Shown piece by piece: positions 1-8,002 of a stretch of DNA of 25,156 nt. Numbering within the stretch: position 1 is the first letter of the stretch; every line of letters starts with the position of its first letter. The position numbers and the translations under genes are program-made. The stretch comes from Gammaproteobacteria bacterium RIFCSPHIGHO2_12_FULL_38_11. GTDB taxonomy: Bacteria; Pseudomonadota; Gammaproteobacteria; Coxiellales; Coxiellaceae. Under the pieces are notes generated by a model. The model ran no database searches and was not told where the DNA came from. It saw only the letters and a program-made list of their open reading frames with translations. The stretch is from contig MGXX01000027.1 of NCBI GenBank assembly GCA_001801515.1, forward strand, positions 1-25,156. Direction: 5' to 3'.

Positions 1-87
1 CAACAGCAATTTTTTATTAAAAATAAAAGGGCTAAAGTCTCTGATAATTTTTTAAAACATTGGTCTGGACATGGGGGTCACTTTACA
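1..87. mobile_element. Probable end of an insertion sequence (IS21-like tip), remainder outside the window
   Basis: Read on the minus strand from 87, the sequence starts TGTAAAGTGACCCCC and runs AT-rich to the window edge. It abruptly replaces the expected continuation of the adjacent reverse transcriptase, which stops being readable exactly at 88. A tip starting with TG and carrying a GTGACCCCC-type block is reminiscent of IS21-family terminal repeats. That family assignment is from memory of the family and is weak. No transposase is visible in the 87 bases. What is seen directly is only the sharp junction inside a conserved protein motif. Confidence 0.35.
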
Positions 88-815
88 CCGTACGTATTCG
101 ATATGTTGATATCCATCACTGCATGAGACCTCTTTAGCTCGCTCTAGCATTTTATCTACCTCGTTGAGATAAATATTGCTAAGTAACGGTGACAGGGGCC
201 CGCCTTGTGGTACGCCACGTTTTCCGCTCGCTTTGAGAATGAGTTTCAGTAACTACATGATGTTTTCATCATTCACTCGTGCAGATATTTTGCTTAACAA
301 AATATCGTGTCGCACGGTGTCGAAATATGATTTGAGATCAACATCGATCACTCGCGTCATATTTTTAATTGCTGCTACTGTTACCTTCTCTATCGCTGCT
401 GCTGCAGTTTTCTTCGGACGATAACCATAAGATCCAGGTTGGAAATCCGCATCAAATATCGCTTCCAATATTAATTTGACTGCGCCTTGAACCACGCGGT
501 CTCTAATACACGGGATACTTAAAACTCTGGATTTTCCGCCAGTTTTTGGTATCTCGTGTTTTCGATTCCTAAGTGGGTAATAAGTTTTGGATAATAAATC
601 GTTCCGTATTGATTTTAGAAAATTATCTACACTTGCTGATTCAATTTCATCAAATGTCACACCGTCAATTCCTGGTGCGCCATTATTTTGTTTTGCCAGC
701 TTGTACGATGCATGTAATATTTCTAATTTACAAACGTGTACGTAAATACCCCAAAACCGCCAAGATTTATCAGCCTTCGCTTTGATATATATCTTCCTTC
801 TCAGGTCTTGTAATT
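88..815 (-). pseudogene. Group II intron reverse transcriptase/maturase (LtrA-like), 3'-truncated pseudogene
   Basis: Minus-strand translation from about 815 gives a typical group II intron-encoded protein N-terminus (QDLRRKIYIKAKADKSWRFW, then GAPGIDGV), followed by RT blocks with SIPCIRDRVVQGA, PGSYGYRPKKTA and VIDVDLKSYFDTVRHD. An in-frame TAG at 253-255 interrupts it just after NDENIM. The same frame then continues LLKLILKASGKRGVPQGGPL and reaches IEYVR at 88, where it is cut just before the catalytic YADD box. No start codon is found: TAA precedes TTA-CAA-GAC at the N-terminus. The X/maturase and endonuclease domains are absent. Two independent lesions (nonsense codon, 3' truncation) and the lost start mark it as dead. 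Its family is certain from the blocks; the intron RNA itself was not delimited. Confidence 0.88.
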
Positions 816-1265
816 ACAAAAATGGGTGGATGTCGCAATTCGAGCTATCAAAACTTGTTGGTGACCTCCTTGGCTATAATACATCACCAATTTTTACCCA
901 GAATCTCGGTTACTATGTGAATGGCAATAGATTAGATGGGGCGGATGGATATAGACACCTTTCTCCTGGTTGACCTACATTCTTTTTTAAAATACGATGT
1001 GCACTTCTGGGAATTATACCATCCTCTTTTTGGTTTGTGTTGATGCTCCATCAACAAACTGCATCTCGGTACATTTCAGGAGTAATATTTGTCTTCGGTA
1101 ATTTATGAATTATCCTGTTATTTCATTCTGACTTTTATACAATTTTTTCAGTTTGCATTTTATATTAACCCTCAGTAAATAAAGCATTACAAACTCAAAA
1201 GAGACCTGTTAAACACTTTGAAAAATCGGGTTCATCAAAGCAACATTTTAACTTTAATTTACTAA
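816..1265. other. 450-bp stretch without a recognisable gene
   Basis: This lies between the reverse-transcriptase remnant and the downstream glycosyltransferase. It is upstream of the RT in RT orientation, so it could hold the 5' domains of the group II intron RNA, but I could not identify the intron's 5' boundary or domain structure. A plus-strand reading frame at 782-973 exists; its composition and lack of a clear ribosome site do not convince me it is a gene. No terminator was seen. Confidence 0.4.
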
Positions 1266-2072
1266 TTAAAAAACTTTTTTATAAAAATATTCCCATGTTT
1301 TTATGAAATTTCTTTTATCCTTATTCTCGTGCACACAAAGACCTGAAGAAAATGTATTTCCAGTCAATACATTTTGAGTTCCAGGACGTGAAGGAATCAT
1401 GAGGCGCATAATATTATTTTTCTTCAAATTTGCACTAATCCAGACATCATCTTCAAAAAAAGCCTCAGGACAATCAGCTGAATAGTTAAAAATCTCAGGG
1501 GTAAAAAAACGTGGTTTTACCAGATATCCCTGATATCCCAGCATAACATCTATCTCTTTTAATTTATTAGAGTGAGTATATTCTTGACGTCCAGAATTGC
1601 TCATAACAACAGCAGCTATTGTGATAGCATCTTGCGGATATTGATTAGAATAATTAACTAGATCTTCTATTAACGTTTTTGGATAAATTCGATCGTCATC
1701 AATAACAATGATTTTGGTATCAGGATAATTTTGAAATTTTTCTAAATATGGCAATAATTTGGTTGATGGTCCCCAATCTTTTTCAATAAATTCAATTTGA
1801 ATCAATGGATTGTCTTTTAAAAAATTAGGGATATTAACAATAAAATTATTTTGAAATCGGTGATAATTTTTTGGTAGCCAAAGGAAAATTTTTGAGGGTA
1901 ATTGTGTTTGTAATAATAGTGAATTAATTGTTGGCCACATTTTATGTATTCTACCTGGCGTTGTAGTAAAGGAAATAATCACGTCGTTTAAGATTTTTTC
2001 TTTATTAACGTAAGGTGTTCTTTTACTATAACACCTTAAAACATGCATCCAAAAATTTAAAAACATACGCAT
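1266..2072 (-). CDS. Putative GT-A-fold glycosyltransferase (GT2-like)
   Basis: 268 residues. Residues 31-66 (VIISFTTTPGR to LWLP) form the first beta strand and nucleotide-binding region of a GT-A fold. IIVIDDD at 121-127 is the acidic metal/nucleotide-sugar site (DXD equivalent), and EDDVWIS at 207-213 resembles the acceptor/base motif of GT2-like enzymes. No membrane segment is evident, so it probably acts at the cytoplasmic face, adding a sugar to a lipid-linked or surface glycan. It starts 2 bp after the stop of the upstream GT4 gene, implying one transcript and coupled translation; an alternative start is Met3. The sugar donor and acceptor cannot be deduced. It is the last gene of the polysaccharide set before mobile-element debris. 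Confidence 0.75.
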   Translation of the reverse strand: MRMFLNFWMHVLRCYSKRTPYVNKEKILNDVIISFTTTPGRIHKMWPTINSLLLQTQLPSKIFLWLPKNYHRFQNNFIVNIPNFLKDNPLIQIEFIEKDWGPSTKLLPYLEKFQNYPDTKIIVIDDDRIYPKTLIEDLVNYSNQYPQDAITIAAVVMSNSGRQEYTHSNKLKEIDVMLGYQGYLVKPRFFTPEIFNYSADCPEAFFEDDVWISANLKKNNIMRLMIPSRPGTQNVLTGNTFSSGLCVHENKDKRNFIKTWEYFYKKVF

Positions 2073-2074
2073 CT

Positions 2075-3226
2075 CTATAATAATTTTCTGTAAACTGCTA
2101 ATGTTTGCTCAATACATTTTTGTGCTGTAAAAAAATGAGCCCTTATTTTACCTTTTTCAACATATTGTTGCGATAGATTTGTATTCATTAATAAAGTTTT
2201 TATAGCGTCAGTGATATGATCAACATTGTAAGGATCTACCAAGTAGGCTGCATCACCTGCAATTTCAGCCATTGCACCATAGTTGGAAGTGATTACAGGT
2301 GTTTCGGATGCGAAAGCTTCTACAATAGGATATCCAAACCCTTCTGCTAATGAAGGAAATATAAAAACTGTTGCGCTTTGATATAAAATTTGTAATTCCT
2401 CAACTGTAACATAGTCGAGCCATTTTCCTTGTTTTTTTTGCTCTAAAATTTTTAGTTCGTTAACAATCCAATCACAGTTTAAACCACCAACATGCTGACC
2501 AACTACAACTAGTGGGTAAACTTGCCTTAATTCTAAGGGTAAGTTTTTATAGGCTTGAATAATTCTTTTTATATTTTTTCTTGCACGTAAGCTGCTAACA
2601 AAAAGCAAAAAATTAGCTGTTATCTGAAAATTTTTTAAAACGATTTTTTTTTGAATACGGGATGCTTTTTTAAACCACCATTCGGGAATGCCATTGTAAA
2701 CAACATCAATTTTTTCTGGTTTAATATTCCAATATTCAACTAACTCAGGTACTACTGCCCGAGAAATAGCAATAACACGCTGTGCATACTGGGCTTGTTT
2801 TTTCATAAGCCAGCAATCTATTTTTTTAATAGGGGAATCAAAGCACCGGTGCTTTAATAGCAGTGCATCATGTAGTGTACTAACCACAGGAATTTTTTTT
2901 AATTTTGGAACCGAATAATCGGTAGAATGGTAAAGTGAAATTTTATTTTCAATCATTTTTTCCCGGTATGGAAAAAATAATGAGCCAATGATTTCGATGT
3001 AGCCAGGATAAGTAAAAGCAATCCCACCCGGTAATATCGGATTTTTAATTTTATTTTTTTTAAATAACGGGGTATAAGTAACAGGGATTACTTCACAAGA
3101 TAGTTTTTTTAAACCCTCCAATAAGGTTTTTGTGTATATACCTATCCCATCTAACCGGTTAGAACGATTTTGGTCACTCAACACTGCGGCACTGATACCA
3201 ATTTGTATTGATTGCGTCATAGACAA
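2075..3226 (-). CDS. GT4-family (GT-B fold) glycosyltransferase
   Basis: 383 residues, a normal length for a family 4 (Glycos_transf_1) retaining glycosyltransferase. The N-terminal domain holds GIGIYTKTL (28-36), the usual glycine-rich acceptor-side loop, and VVSTLHD (114-120). The C-terminal Rossmann domain begins near LLFVSSLRARKN (207-218). EGFGYPIVE at 295-303 is the E-x7-E nucleotide-sugar motif (E295 and E303), followed by PVITSNYGAMAEIAGDAA. It is soluble or peripheral in the cytoplasm. The start is supported by AAGGG about 8 bases upstream and by a TATAAT box 20 bp upstream. With the flippase, Wzi-like protein and second transferase it belongs to a surface-glycan assembly set; the mannosyl, glucosyl or other specificity is unknown. 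Confidence 0.88.
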   Translation of the reverse strand: MSMTQSIQIGISAAVLSDQNRSNRLDGIGIYTKTLLEGLKKLSCEVIPVTYTPLFKKNKIKNPILPGGIAFTYPGYIEIIGSLFFPYREKMIENKISLYHSTDYSVPKLKKIPVVSTLHDALLLKHRCFDSPIKKIDCWLMKKQAQYAQRVIAISRAVVPELVEYWNIKPEKIDVVYNGIPEWWFKKASRIQKKIVLKNFQITANFLLFVSSLRARKNIKRIIQAYKNLPLELRQVYPLVVVGQHVGGLNCDWIVNELKILEQKKQGKWLDYVTVEELQILYQSATVFIFPSLAEGFGYPIVEAFASETPVITSNYGAMAEIAGDAAYLVDPYNVDHITDAIKTLLMNTNLSQQYVEKGKIRAHFFTAQKCIEQTLAVYRKLL

Positions 3227-3245
3227 CCCTTATTTAGATATTTTC

Positions 3246-3251
3246 ATTATA
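3246..3251 (-). promoter_or_regulatory. Candidate -10 box for the GT4-GT2 pair
   Basis: The minus strand reads TATAAT, a perfect sigma-70 -10, 20 bp upstream of the GT4 ATG in the 94-bp gap after the flippase gene. The -35 is poor (T-rich, TTTTCT-like at about 18 bp). It would allow the two transferases to be transcribed separately from hflX-wzi-flippase, with a short leader. Confidence 0.4.
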
Positions 3252-3320
3252 ATCTAAAACCCATTTTTTAGAAAAATAGTTTCTTTAAATGCGCTGTAAT
3301 ACTTTTCATTTAGAGTTAAG

Positions 3321-4748
3321 TCATGCAAGCTGCCTCTCAAGTCTATTTTTAACGATTTTCAATATTGGCAATAATCGTTTTTTTTCTAACACGAAGGAAT
3401 ATATTATAAAAAATGTAAAATAACAGTAATAAGAATAAATAAAATTTTTATTAGTGAGGCATATTGCTATGATAATAAAAGCCACATAAGAAAAAAACAT
3501 TGGCCAAATAATTCTAAATGGATAGTATAAAAAGGCAATATAGCACCTTAAGATAAAAAAAATAAAAAAGCCAAATGCATTTGCAATGGCCGCACCCTCA
3601 GCGCCAAAATATGGAATTAAAAAATAACATGCAATAATATTAATACCAACACTTAATAAAGAAATCGCGATATTCCAACACGTTTTTTCATATTTTAGTA
3701 ATCCTGCTACTACAATTTCACTCAATATGAAGAAATATACGCCTAATAATAGCCAACCATATACACTGCCAGCCGCATAATACTCTTTTCCTAAAAATAA
3801 AATTAATACCGGCTTTAAAAGTAATAATAGTAGGAGAATAATAGTAAATGACCATAAAATCGTATGAAAAGTATCGTGAAATATTTTTTTTCCTCTAAAA
3901 GGACTTTCTACAAAGATTTTATTGCATTGAGGGATCCAGGCCGACATAAAAATGGATTTGCCAGTTTCAAGTATTGAGCTTAACGAAAATGCCGCGGTAT
4001 AAATACCTAAAGCATAGTAGCTTGACCATCTTAACAATAAAAATTTATCTAAATTAAAAAACAGCCAATCCAATCCGGATGAAAAAATAAAGGGAAATCC
4101 ATAAAAAATAAATCGCTTAATCTCAGTTATTTCGACGACAGAAAGAATTTTTTTTGGTGGTGTCCACACATTTTTGTAAATACATACCAATATAATCAGC
4201 GTGGTTGTCATCGCTATACATTGACTTGTGACTATGCTCAGTGCATTTTTTTCATGAAAAATCATAAAGGGAACAATACAAATTAAAAAGAGGAAGGGGG
4301 TTGATATTTCTCCAATAGAAAATAAGTATCCTTGCTGAAACATTTTAGGTATTAATGATGCAAAATTTAAAAGGATATTGATAATGACGCCAATGATTAA
4401 TATAAGCCATGTTAATTCGGGAGAAAACCCAAACATCTTTGAAATTCCTTCTCGAAAAAAAAATAATAATAGTGCAACGATAGTAATGTTGATGCCAATG
4501 AACATTAAACATTGATATAACAATAACGGTGTTTGATTGATATATTTTGTTTCATAAAAATATCGTGCAAAAACTCGATCCATCCCTGGGCAACATATAT
4601 AAAATAACCCGCCAATATACGACAGACATAGCATGCCTTTTCCGTATTCTGCAGGAGTATAAAAATGAGTCAATAAAAAAGTACTAGTGGTACTAAAAAT
4701 ACCTGATATTATACTCGCTTTCAAAAAGAGGGTTAAATTTTTTATCAT
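3321..4748 (-). CDS. Polysaccharide/lipid-linked oligosaccharide flippase (Wzx/MOP superfamily)
   Basis: 475 residues, almost entirely hydrophobic helices separated by short basic loops, about 12-14 membrane segments. This is the size and layout of MOP-superfamily exporters (Wzx, RfbX). The opening (helical ISGIFSTTSTFLLTHFYTPAEYG) is the classic first helix and loop of this family, followed by a GMDRVFARYF-type loop after helix 2. Its job would be to flip undecaprenyl-linked oligosaccharides across the inner membrane. It sits between the Wzi-like outer-membrane protein and two glycosyltransferases, which fits. The ribosome site upstream of the ATG is weak and AT-rich. No Wzy polymerase or chain-length regulator is visible in the window. 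The exact substrate is unknown. Confidence 0.85.
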   Translation of the reverse strand: MIKNLTLFLKASIISGIFSTTSTFLLTHFYTPAEYGKGMLCLSYIGGLFYICCPGMDRVFARYFYETKYINQTPLLLYQCLMFIGINITIVALLLFFFREGISKMFGFSPELTWLILIIGVIINILLNFASLIPKMFQQGYLFSIGEISTPFLFLICIVPFMIFHEKNALSIVTSQCIAMTTTLIILVCIYKNVWTPPKKILSVVEITEIKRFIFYGFPFIFSSGLDWLFFNLDKFLLLRWSSYYALGIYTAAFSLSSILETGKSIFMSAWIPQCNKIFVESPFRGKKIFHDTFHTILWSFTIILLLLLLLKPVLILFLGKEYYAAGSVYGWLLLGVYFFILSEIVVAGLLKYEKTCWNIAISLLSVGINIIACYFLIPYFGAEGAAIANAFGFFIFFILRCYIAFLYYPFRIIWPMFFSYVAFIIIAICLTNKNFIYSYYCYFTFFIIYSFVLEKKRLLPILKIVKNRLERQLA

Positions 4749-4800
4749 AAATTTTAATATTATTGCAAAAATTATTTATCATTATGTGCGCCTATAATAT

Positions 4801-6339
4801 TTAAAATATTTTAGACCATGTGAAGGTCGCTGAAAAACCTGATGATAAACTATTTATTCCGCTCAGGGCCGCTAAATAACCAATTTCAGAAACTAATGAA
4901 CCAATATGATGTGGTAACACAACTGTTCTGCCAAATGATACCCAAATAAGATTTTGTTGTGCAAAGGGATAACCCGGTGTTCCAGCAATTCCCCAGTTTT
5001 GCGAGTTGGGTTGTAAAAAACGAATCATTGCGTCATCACTGTCGCCGCCATTTTCATTAAAAATGGCACCTAAGGTATAACCAATTCCTTCTGCACCCAA
5101 TGACGTACTCAAAATATTGTTGTAATACGTGTAAGGATACTGCCCGCCATAGGTATTTGCAGGAGGTGTGGTGTATCCCGGGTCAATTCCCCACCAATAA
5201 TAACGATACTCGATGTTGTATTCATACTCGATATATGTTCTCAAGCTTCCTGATTTGGTTTGAATTACTAAGCTGCTACCTAATAAAAAATCTGTGCGTG
5301 ATGGGAAGGGGATGGCTCCTCCTTCGTGATCGCTAAATAATGTTTGTTCGTAAAGCGTAACTGGAACACGAAGTGCTGACAATAAACTCAACTTAGCGCC
5401 AATATCCCATTCTTCGCTACCGGGAACATTTGGGTCAGAAACATATTTTGCATCATCAGCATTCCTAAACGTCAGCACATTCTCAAGCATCGCCCAAGTC
5501 AACGGCCTCTGCTCCCCCGAAAAAAGCACATTTCTTGAAACATCAAACTGCAAGCTTTCTAATGGTCTAACAGAAATATTAGTAAACCAAAATAAAATAT
5601 TATCCACACCTGTCGGATAAGGATAATACGACGGCCCGTCTTCCGAAACCACACTCGAGAACGACCACGGCCCAATCCAATGCAACCACTTTGTTTTAAA
5701 CGCTTGTGCATTCATCCGCTGCAAGCCAATTGCTGGAAAAGGTTCTGCGTTTTGCGATAAAATCATCGCATCAGAATACCCAGGCCCCCACCAACGATTA
5801 AATTGATCAAAACCCAAGGCCCAATTGCCCCATAATAAATAAGCATATGAATTATCAATATGTGCATAAGGGCTGTAACTTTGATTGGGTGCGCTGTAAT
5901 AACTGATATTTAAGCTATCTGCAAAGTGTTTCATTTGATAAGCAGCTGAAACACCGCTAGCAAAATCAGCATACGGTTGATATTGAAATGTGCGAAAAGG
6001 ATTTAATCGATTGCTGGCCGATGCATACGCTGATGTTTGCACTTTATAGGGCTGGTAACTTTGTTGATATAAGGTAAGAATACGTTGATACGCATCTTGA
6101 ACTGTTTTTGGTTCTGTCAGTAATTTTTCTTTTACGTCGGGCGATAATAATACAGGACCAATATTCACCCAAGCAATCGGCCATGTCATCACCGGTGCTT
6201 TAATTAAGCCAGCATCTGCCAATAAATCAACATCACTTTTAACCGCTAAATTTCCAGGTAAAAGCCAAGGCCCTGCAAGGGTAATACTAGAAAAAATCAA
6301 ACCCAAGGTAAAAAGAAAATTCCTAAATTTACAATTCAT
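4801..6339 (-). CDS. Wzi-family capsule assembly outer-membrane protein
   Basis: 512 residues. A signal peptide spans about 1-22 (hydrophobic FLFTLGLIFSSITLA, cleavage before GPW). Residues 33-60 (VKSDVDLLADAGLIKAPVMTWPIAW) match the N-terminal segment typical of Wzi/capsule-assembly proteins. The rest is rich in aromatic, alternating strands, and the chain ends TFTWSKIF with a terminal Phe, the beta-signal of BAM-inserted barrels. Wzi-type proteins attach or organise group 1 capsule at the cell surface, and similar proteins occur near lipopolysaccharide and exopolysaccharide genes. It is followed by the flippase and two transferases and preceded, 66 bp away, by hflX on the same strand. The family is inferred from the N-terminal motif and barrel features, not from a search. 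Confidence 0.8.
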   Translation of the reverse strand: MNCKFRNFLFTLGLIFSSITLAGPWLLPGNLAVKSDVDLLADAGLIKAPVMTWPIAWVNIGPVLLSPDVKEKLLTEPKTVQDAYQRILTLYQQSYQPYKVQTSAYASASNRLNPFRTFQYQPYADFASGVSAAYQMKHFADSLNISYYSAPNQSYSPYAHIDNSYAYLLWGNWALGFDQFNRWWGPGYSDAMILSQNAEPFPAIGLQRMNAQAFKTKWLHWIGPWSFSSVVSEDGPSYYPYPTGVDNILFWFTNISVRPLESLQFDVSRNVLFSGEQRPLTWAMLENVLTFRNADDAKYVSDPNVPGSEEWDIGAKLSLLSALRVPVTLYEQTLFSDHEGGAIPFPSRTDFLLGSSLVIQTKSGSLRTYIEYEYNIEYRYYWWGIDPGYTTPPANTYGGQYPYTYYNNILSTSLGAEGIGYTLGAIFNENGGDSDDAMIRFLQPNSQNWGIAGTPGYPFAQQNLIWVSFGRTVVLPHHIGSLVSEIGYLAALSGINSLSSGFSATFTWSKIF

Positions 6340-6405
6340 ACGCTAAGATCAATCCATTATTTTTCAAAGATCTTTTCATAATGCACTGAATTAAGCAAGC
6401 GGAAT

Positions 6406-7683
6406 TTAAAACAAGCGCTCAAAATCCAATTGCTGAATTTCTAAATCTAAAATACTTTGACCTTCATCATCCGTTGTTTCTGATTTCACTACACCAAGCG
6501 CATATAATTTTGCACGTAACTTTCCTTGATCAGATTTCAGCGTCACCTTACAACTTACCAGACGTTTTGCAATGAGTTCTGCAATCGCTTTTTTTAATAA
6601 ATCAAGTCCTGCATTTTTATTGCATGAAATCCAAACACGAACAGGCAATTTATTTTCATCGTAATCAATACGCGCTTCAGGTTCTGCTGATAAATCAATT
6701 TTATTCATGACCAATAATTGCGGAATGTCATCCGCACCAATTTCTTTTAATACCGTATTAACCGTCTCAATGGTTTCGGTAATATTTTCCGCATGTGAAT
6801 CGACAACGTGTAATAATAAATCGGCTTGTCGTGTTTCTTCTAAAGTGGCTTTAAATGCGGCAATTAATTCATGCGGTAATTGACGCACAAAACCCACCGT
6901 GTCTGCCAACATGGTTTTTCCGATTGCCGGCAAATTAATATTACGGCAGGTTGTATCGAGGGTTGCAAATAAGCGATCGGCGACATAAACAGCACTTTCT
7001 GTTAATACATTAAATAAAGTGGACTTTCCAGCATTCGTATACCCAACCAGCGAAATCACGGGCATTTGTGTGCGCTGACGTGCACGCCTACCCTGCTCGC
7101 GTTGCTTACACACTTTATCTAACCGTTTTTTAACCAATTTAATGCGGTCAGCAATTAATCGATGATCCATTTCCAATTGTGTTTCACCAGGACCACCGCG
7201 AACACCAATGCCACCCTTTTGTCTTTCTAAATGCGTCCATCCACGAACCAGTCGAGAACTCATGTGTTCTAATTGCGCTAATTCAACTTGTAATTTACCT
7301 TCAAAGGTTCGTGCACGCTGTGAAAAAATATCCAAAATTAATTCAGAACGATCATGCACACGACATTCAAATAATTTCTCTAAATTACGCGATTGTGCGG
7401 GGGATAATTTATGGTTAAATAAAACAATGTCAATGCGATTCGCTTTGATATTTTCTGCAATTTCGTTCGCTTTGCCTTCACCCAAGAAATATTTTGGTGA
7501 AGGTGAATCAAGCTTTCCAGTGATGGTATCCACAATTTTAGCGGATGCCGATTCCGCTAGGGATTTAAATTCCGCAAGGGCGTCGTCAAAATAATCGTGA
7601 TGATCGCTTTGGTATACACGCATTTGGACGAGCAGCGTGCGTTCGCCGCCTTTTTCACGGTCGATAAAGAATTCTTTGGTCAT
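6406..7683 (-). CDS. hflX: Ribosome-associated GTPase HflX
   Basis: 425 residues, full length for HflX. The N-terminal HflX domain contains KYFLGEGKANEI (64-75) and HKLSPAQSRNLE (91-102), and the signature GIGVRGGPGETQLE lies at 158-171. The G domain follows: G1 GYTNAGKST (214-222), G3 DTVGF (261-265), G4 NKID (327-330). HflX splits stalled or stressed ribosomes in a nucleotide-dependent way. In many gammaproteobacteria it lies directly downstream of hfq and upstream of hflKC; neither partner is adjacent here. The start is the first ATG, 31 bp after a TGCTATTCT extended -10. It is followed on the same strand by the polysaccharide genes. Confidence 0.97.
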   Translation of the reverse strand: MTKEFFIDREKGGERTLLVQMRVYQSDHHDYFDDALAEFKSLAESASAKIVDTITGKLDSPSPKYFLGEGKANEIAENIKANRIDIVLFNHKLSPAQSRNLEKLFECRVHDRSELILDIFSQRARTFEGKLQVELAQLEHMSSRLVRGWTHLERQKGGIGVRGGPGETQLEMDHRLIADRIKLVKKRLDKVCKQREQGRRARQRTQMPVISLVGYTNAGKSTLFNVLTESAVYVADRLFATLDTTCRNINLPAIGKTMLADTVGFVRQLPHELIAAFKATLEETRQADLLLHVVDSHAENITETIETVNTVLKEIGADDIPQLLVMNKIDLSAEPEARIDYDENKLPVRVWISCNKNAGLDLLKKAIAELIAKRLVSCKVTLKSDQGKLRAKLYALGVVKSETTDDEGQSILDLEIQQLDFERLF

Positions 7684-7713
7684 GATGCTAGTCCGCTAGA
7701 AAACAGATAAGGT

Positions 7714-7722
7714 AGAATAGCA
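7714..7722 (-). promoter_or_regulatory. Candidate extended -10 for hflX
   Basis: The minus strand reads TGCTATTCT (TGn plus TATTCT), ending 31 bp upstream of the hflX ATG. The same nonamer occurs 19 bp upstream of the rpn start at 13469-13477. No convincing -35 is present, which is tolerable for an extended -10 promoter. Confidence 0.4.
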
Positions 7723-7842
7723 CAATGACAGTGGTGTAACATTATTTAGATTTTTTTTGAACACGATACTTAAATTTAACAACTGCCAAATGAATTATCC
7801 ATAAAACAATATTCAGCACACTATTCTTTATTTTCTAAAAAG

Positions 7843-7857
7843 GCAATACCGTGTTTT
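7843..7857 (+). repeat. Dispersed intergenic repeat GCAATACCGTGTTT, copy 1
   Basis: Exact 14-bp match to copies at 13521 and 14287, all in the same orientation and all between genes. Flanking bases differ, so only the core is shared. Function unknown. Confidence 0.6.
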
Positions 7858-8002
7858 TCGCAAGGTTTTACGTTCGATAAAGAATTTTTTAGGAATGGCA
7901 ATGGCGTAAAGATTTATTCAGCGTGTTGCAAAACCTTCAGCCAGGTTATAAAACATTCAGTACGGCATGGATCGGTTATAAAACAATCAAGATTAATGGT
8001 TT

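Larger units (their letters stand above)
7684..8002. other. 319-bp intergenic mosaic between hflX and an unknown membrane-protein gene
   Basis: No gene is supported here. It holds the hflX -10 candidate at 7714-7722, one copy of the GCAATACCGTGTTT repeat (7843-7856), a stretch at 7861-7890 that mirrors the first codons of hflX with TCGATAAAGAATT in common, and a two-copy GGTTATAAAACA direct repeat at about 7943 and 7973 (30-bp period). It looks like recombination debris. Confidence 0.5.

Noticed and set aside
782..973. 63-codon plus-strand frame near the reverse-transcriptase remnant
   Set aside because: No ribosome site, and the first part is antisense to the RT remnant. It is more likely intron or intergenic sequence than a gene.
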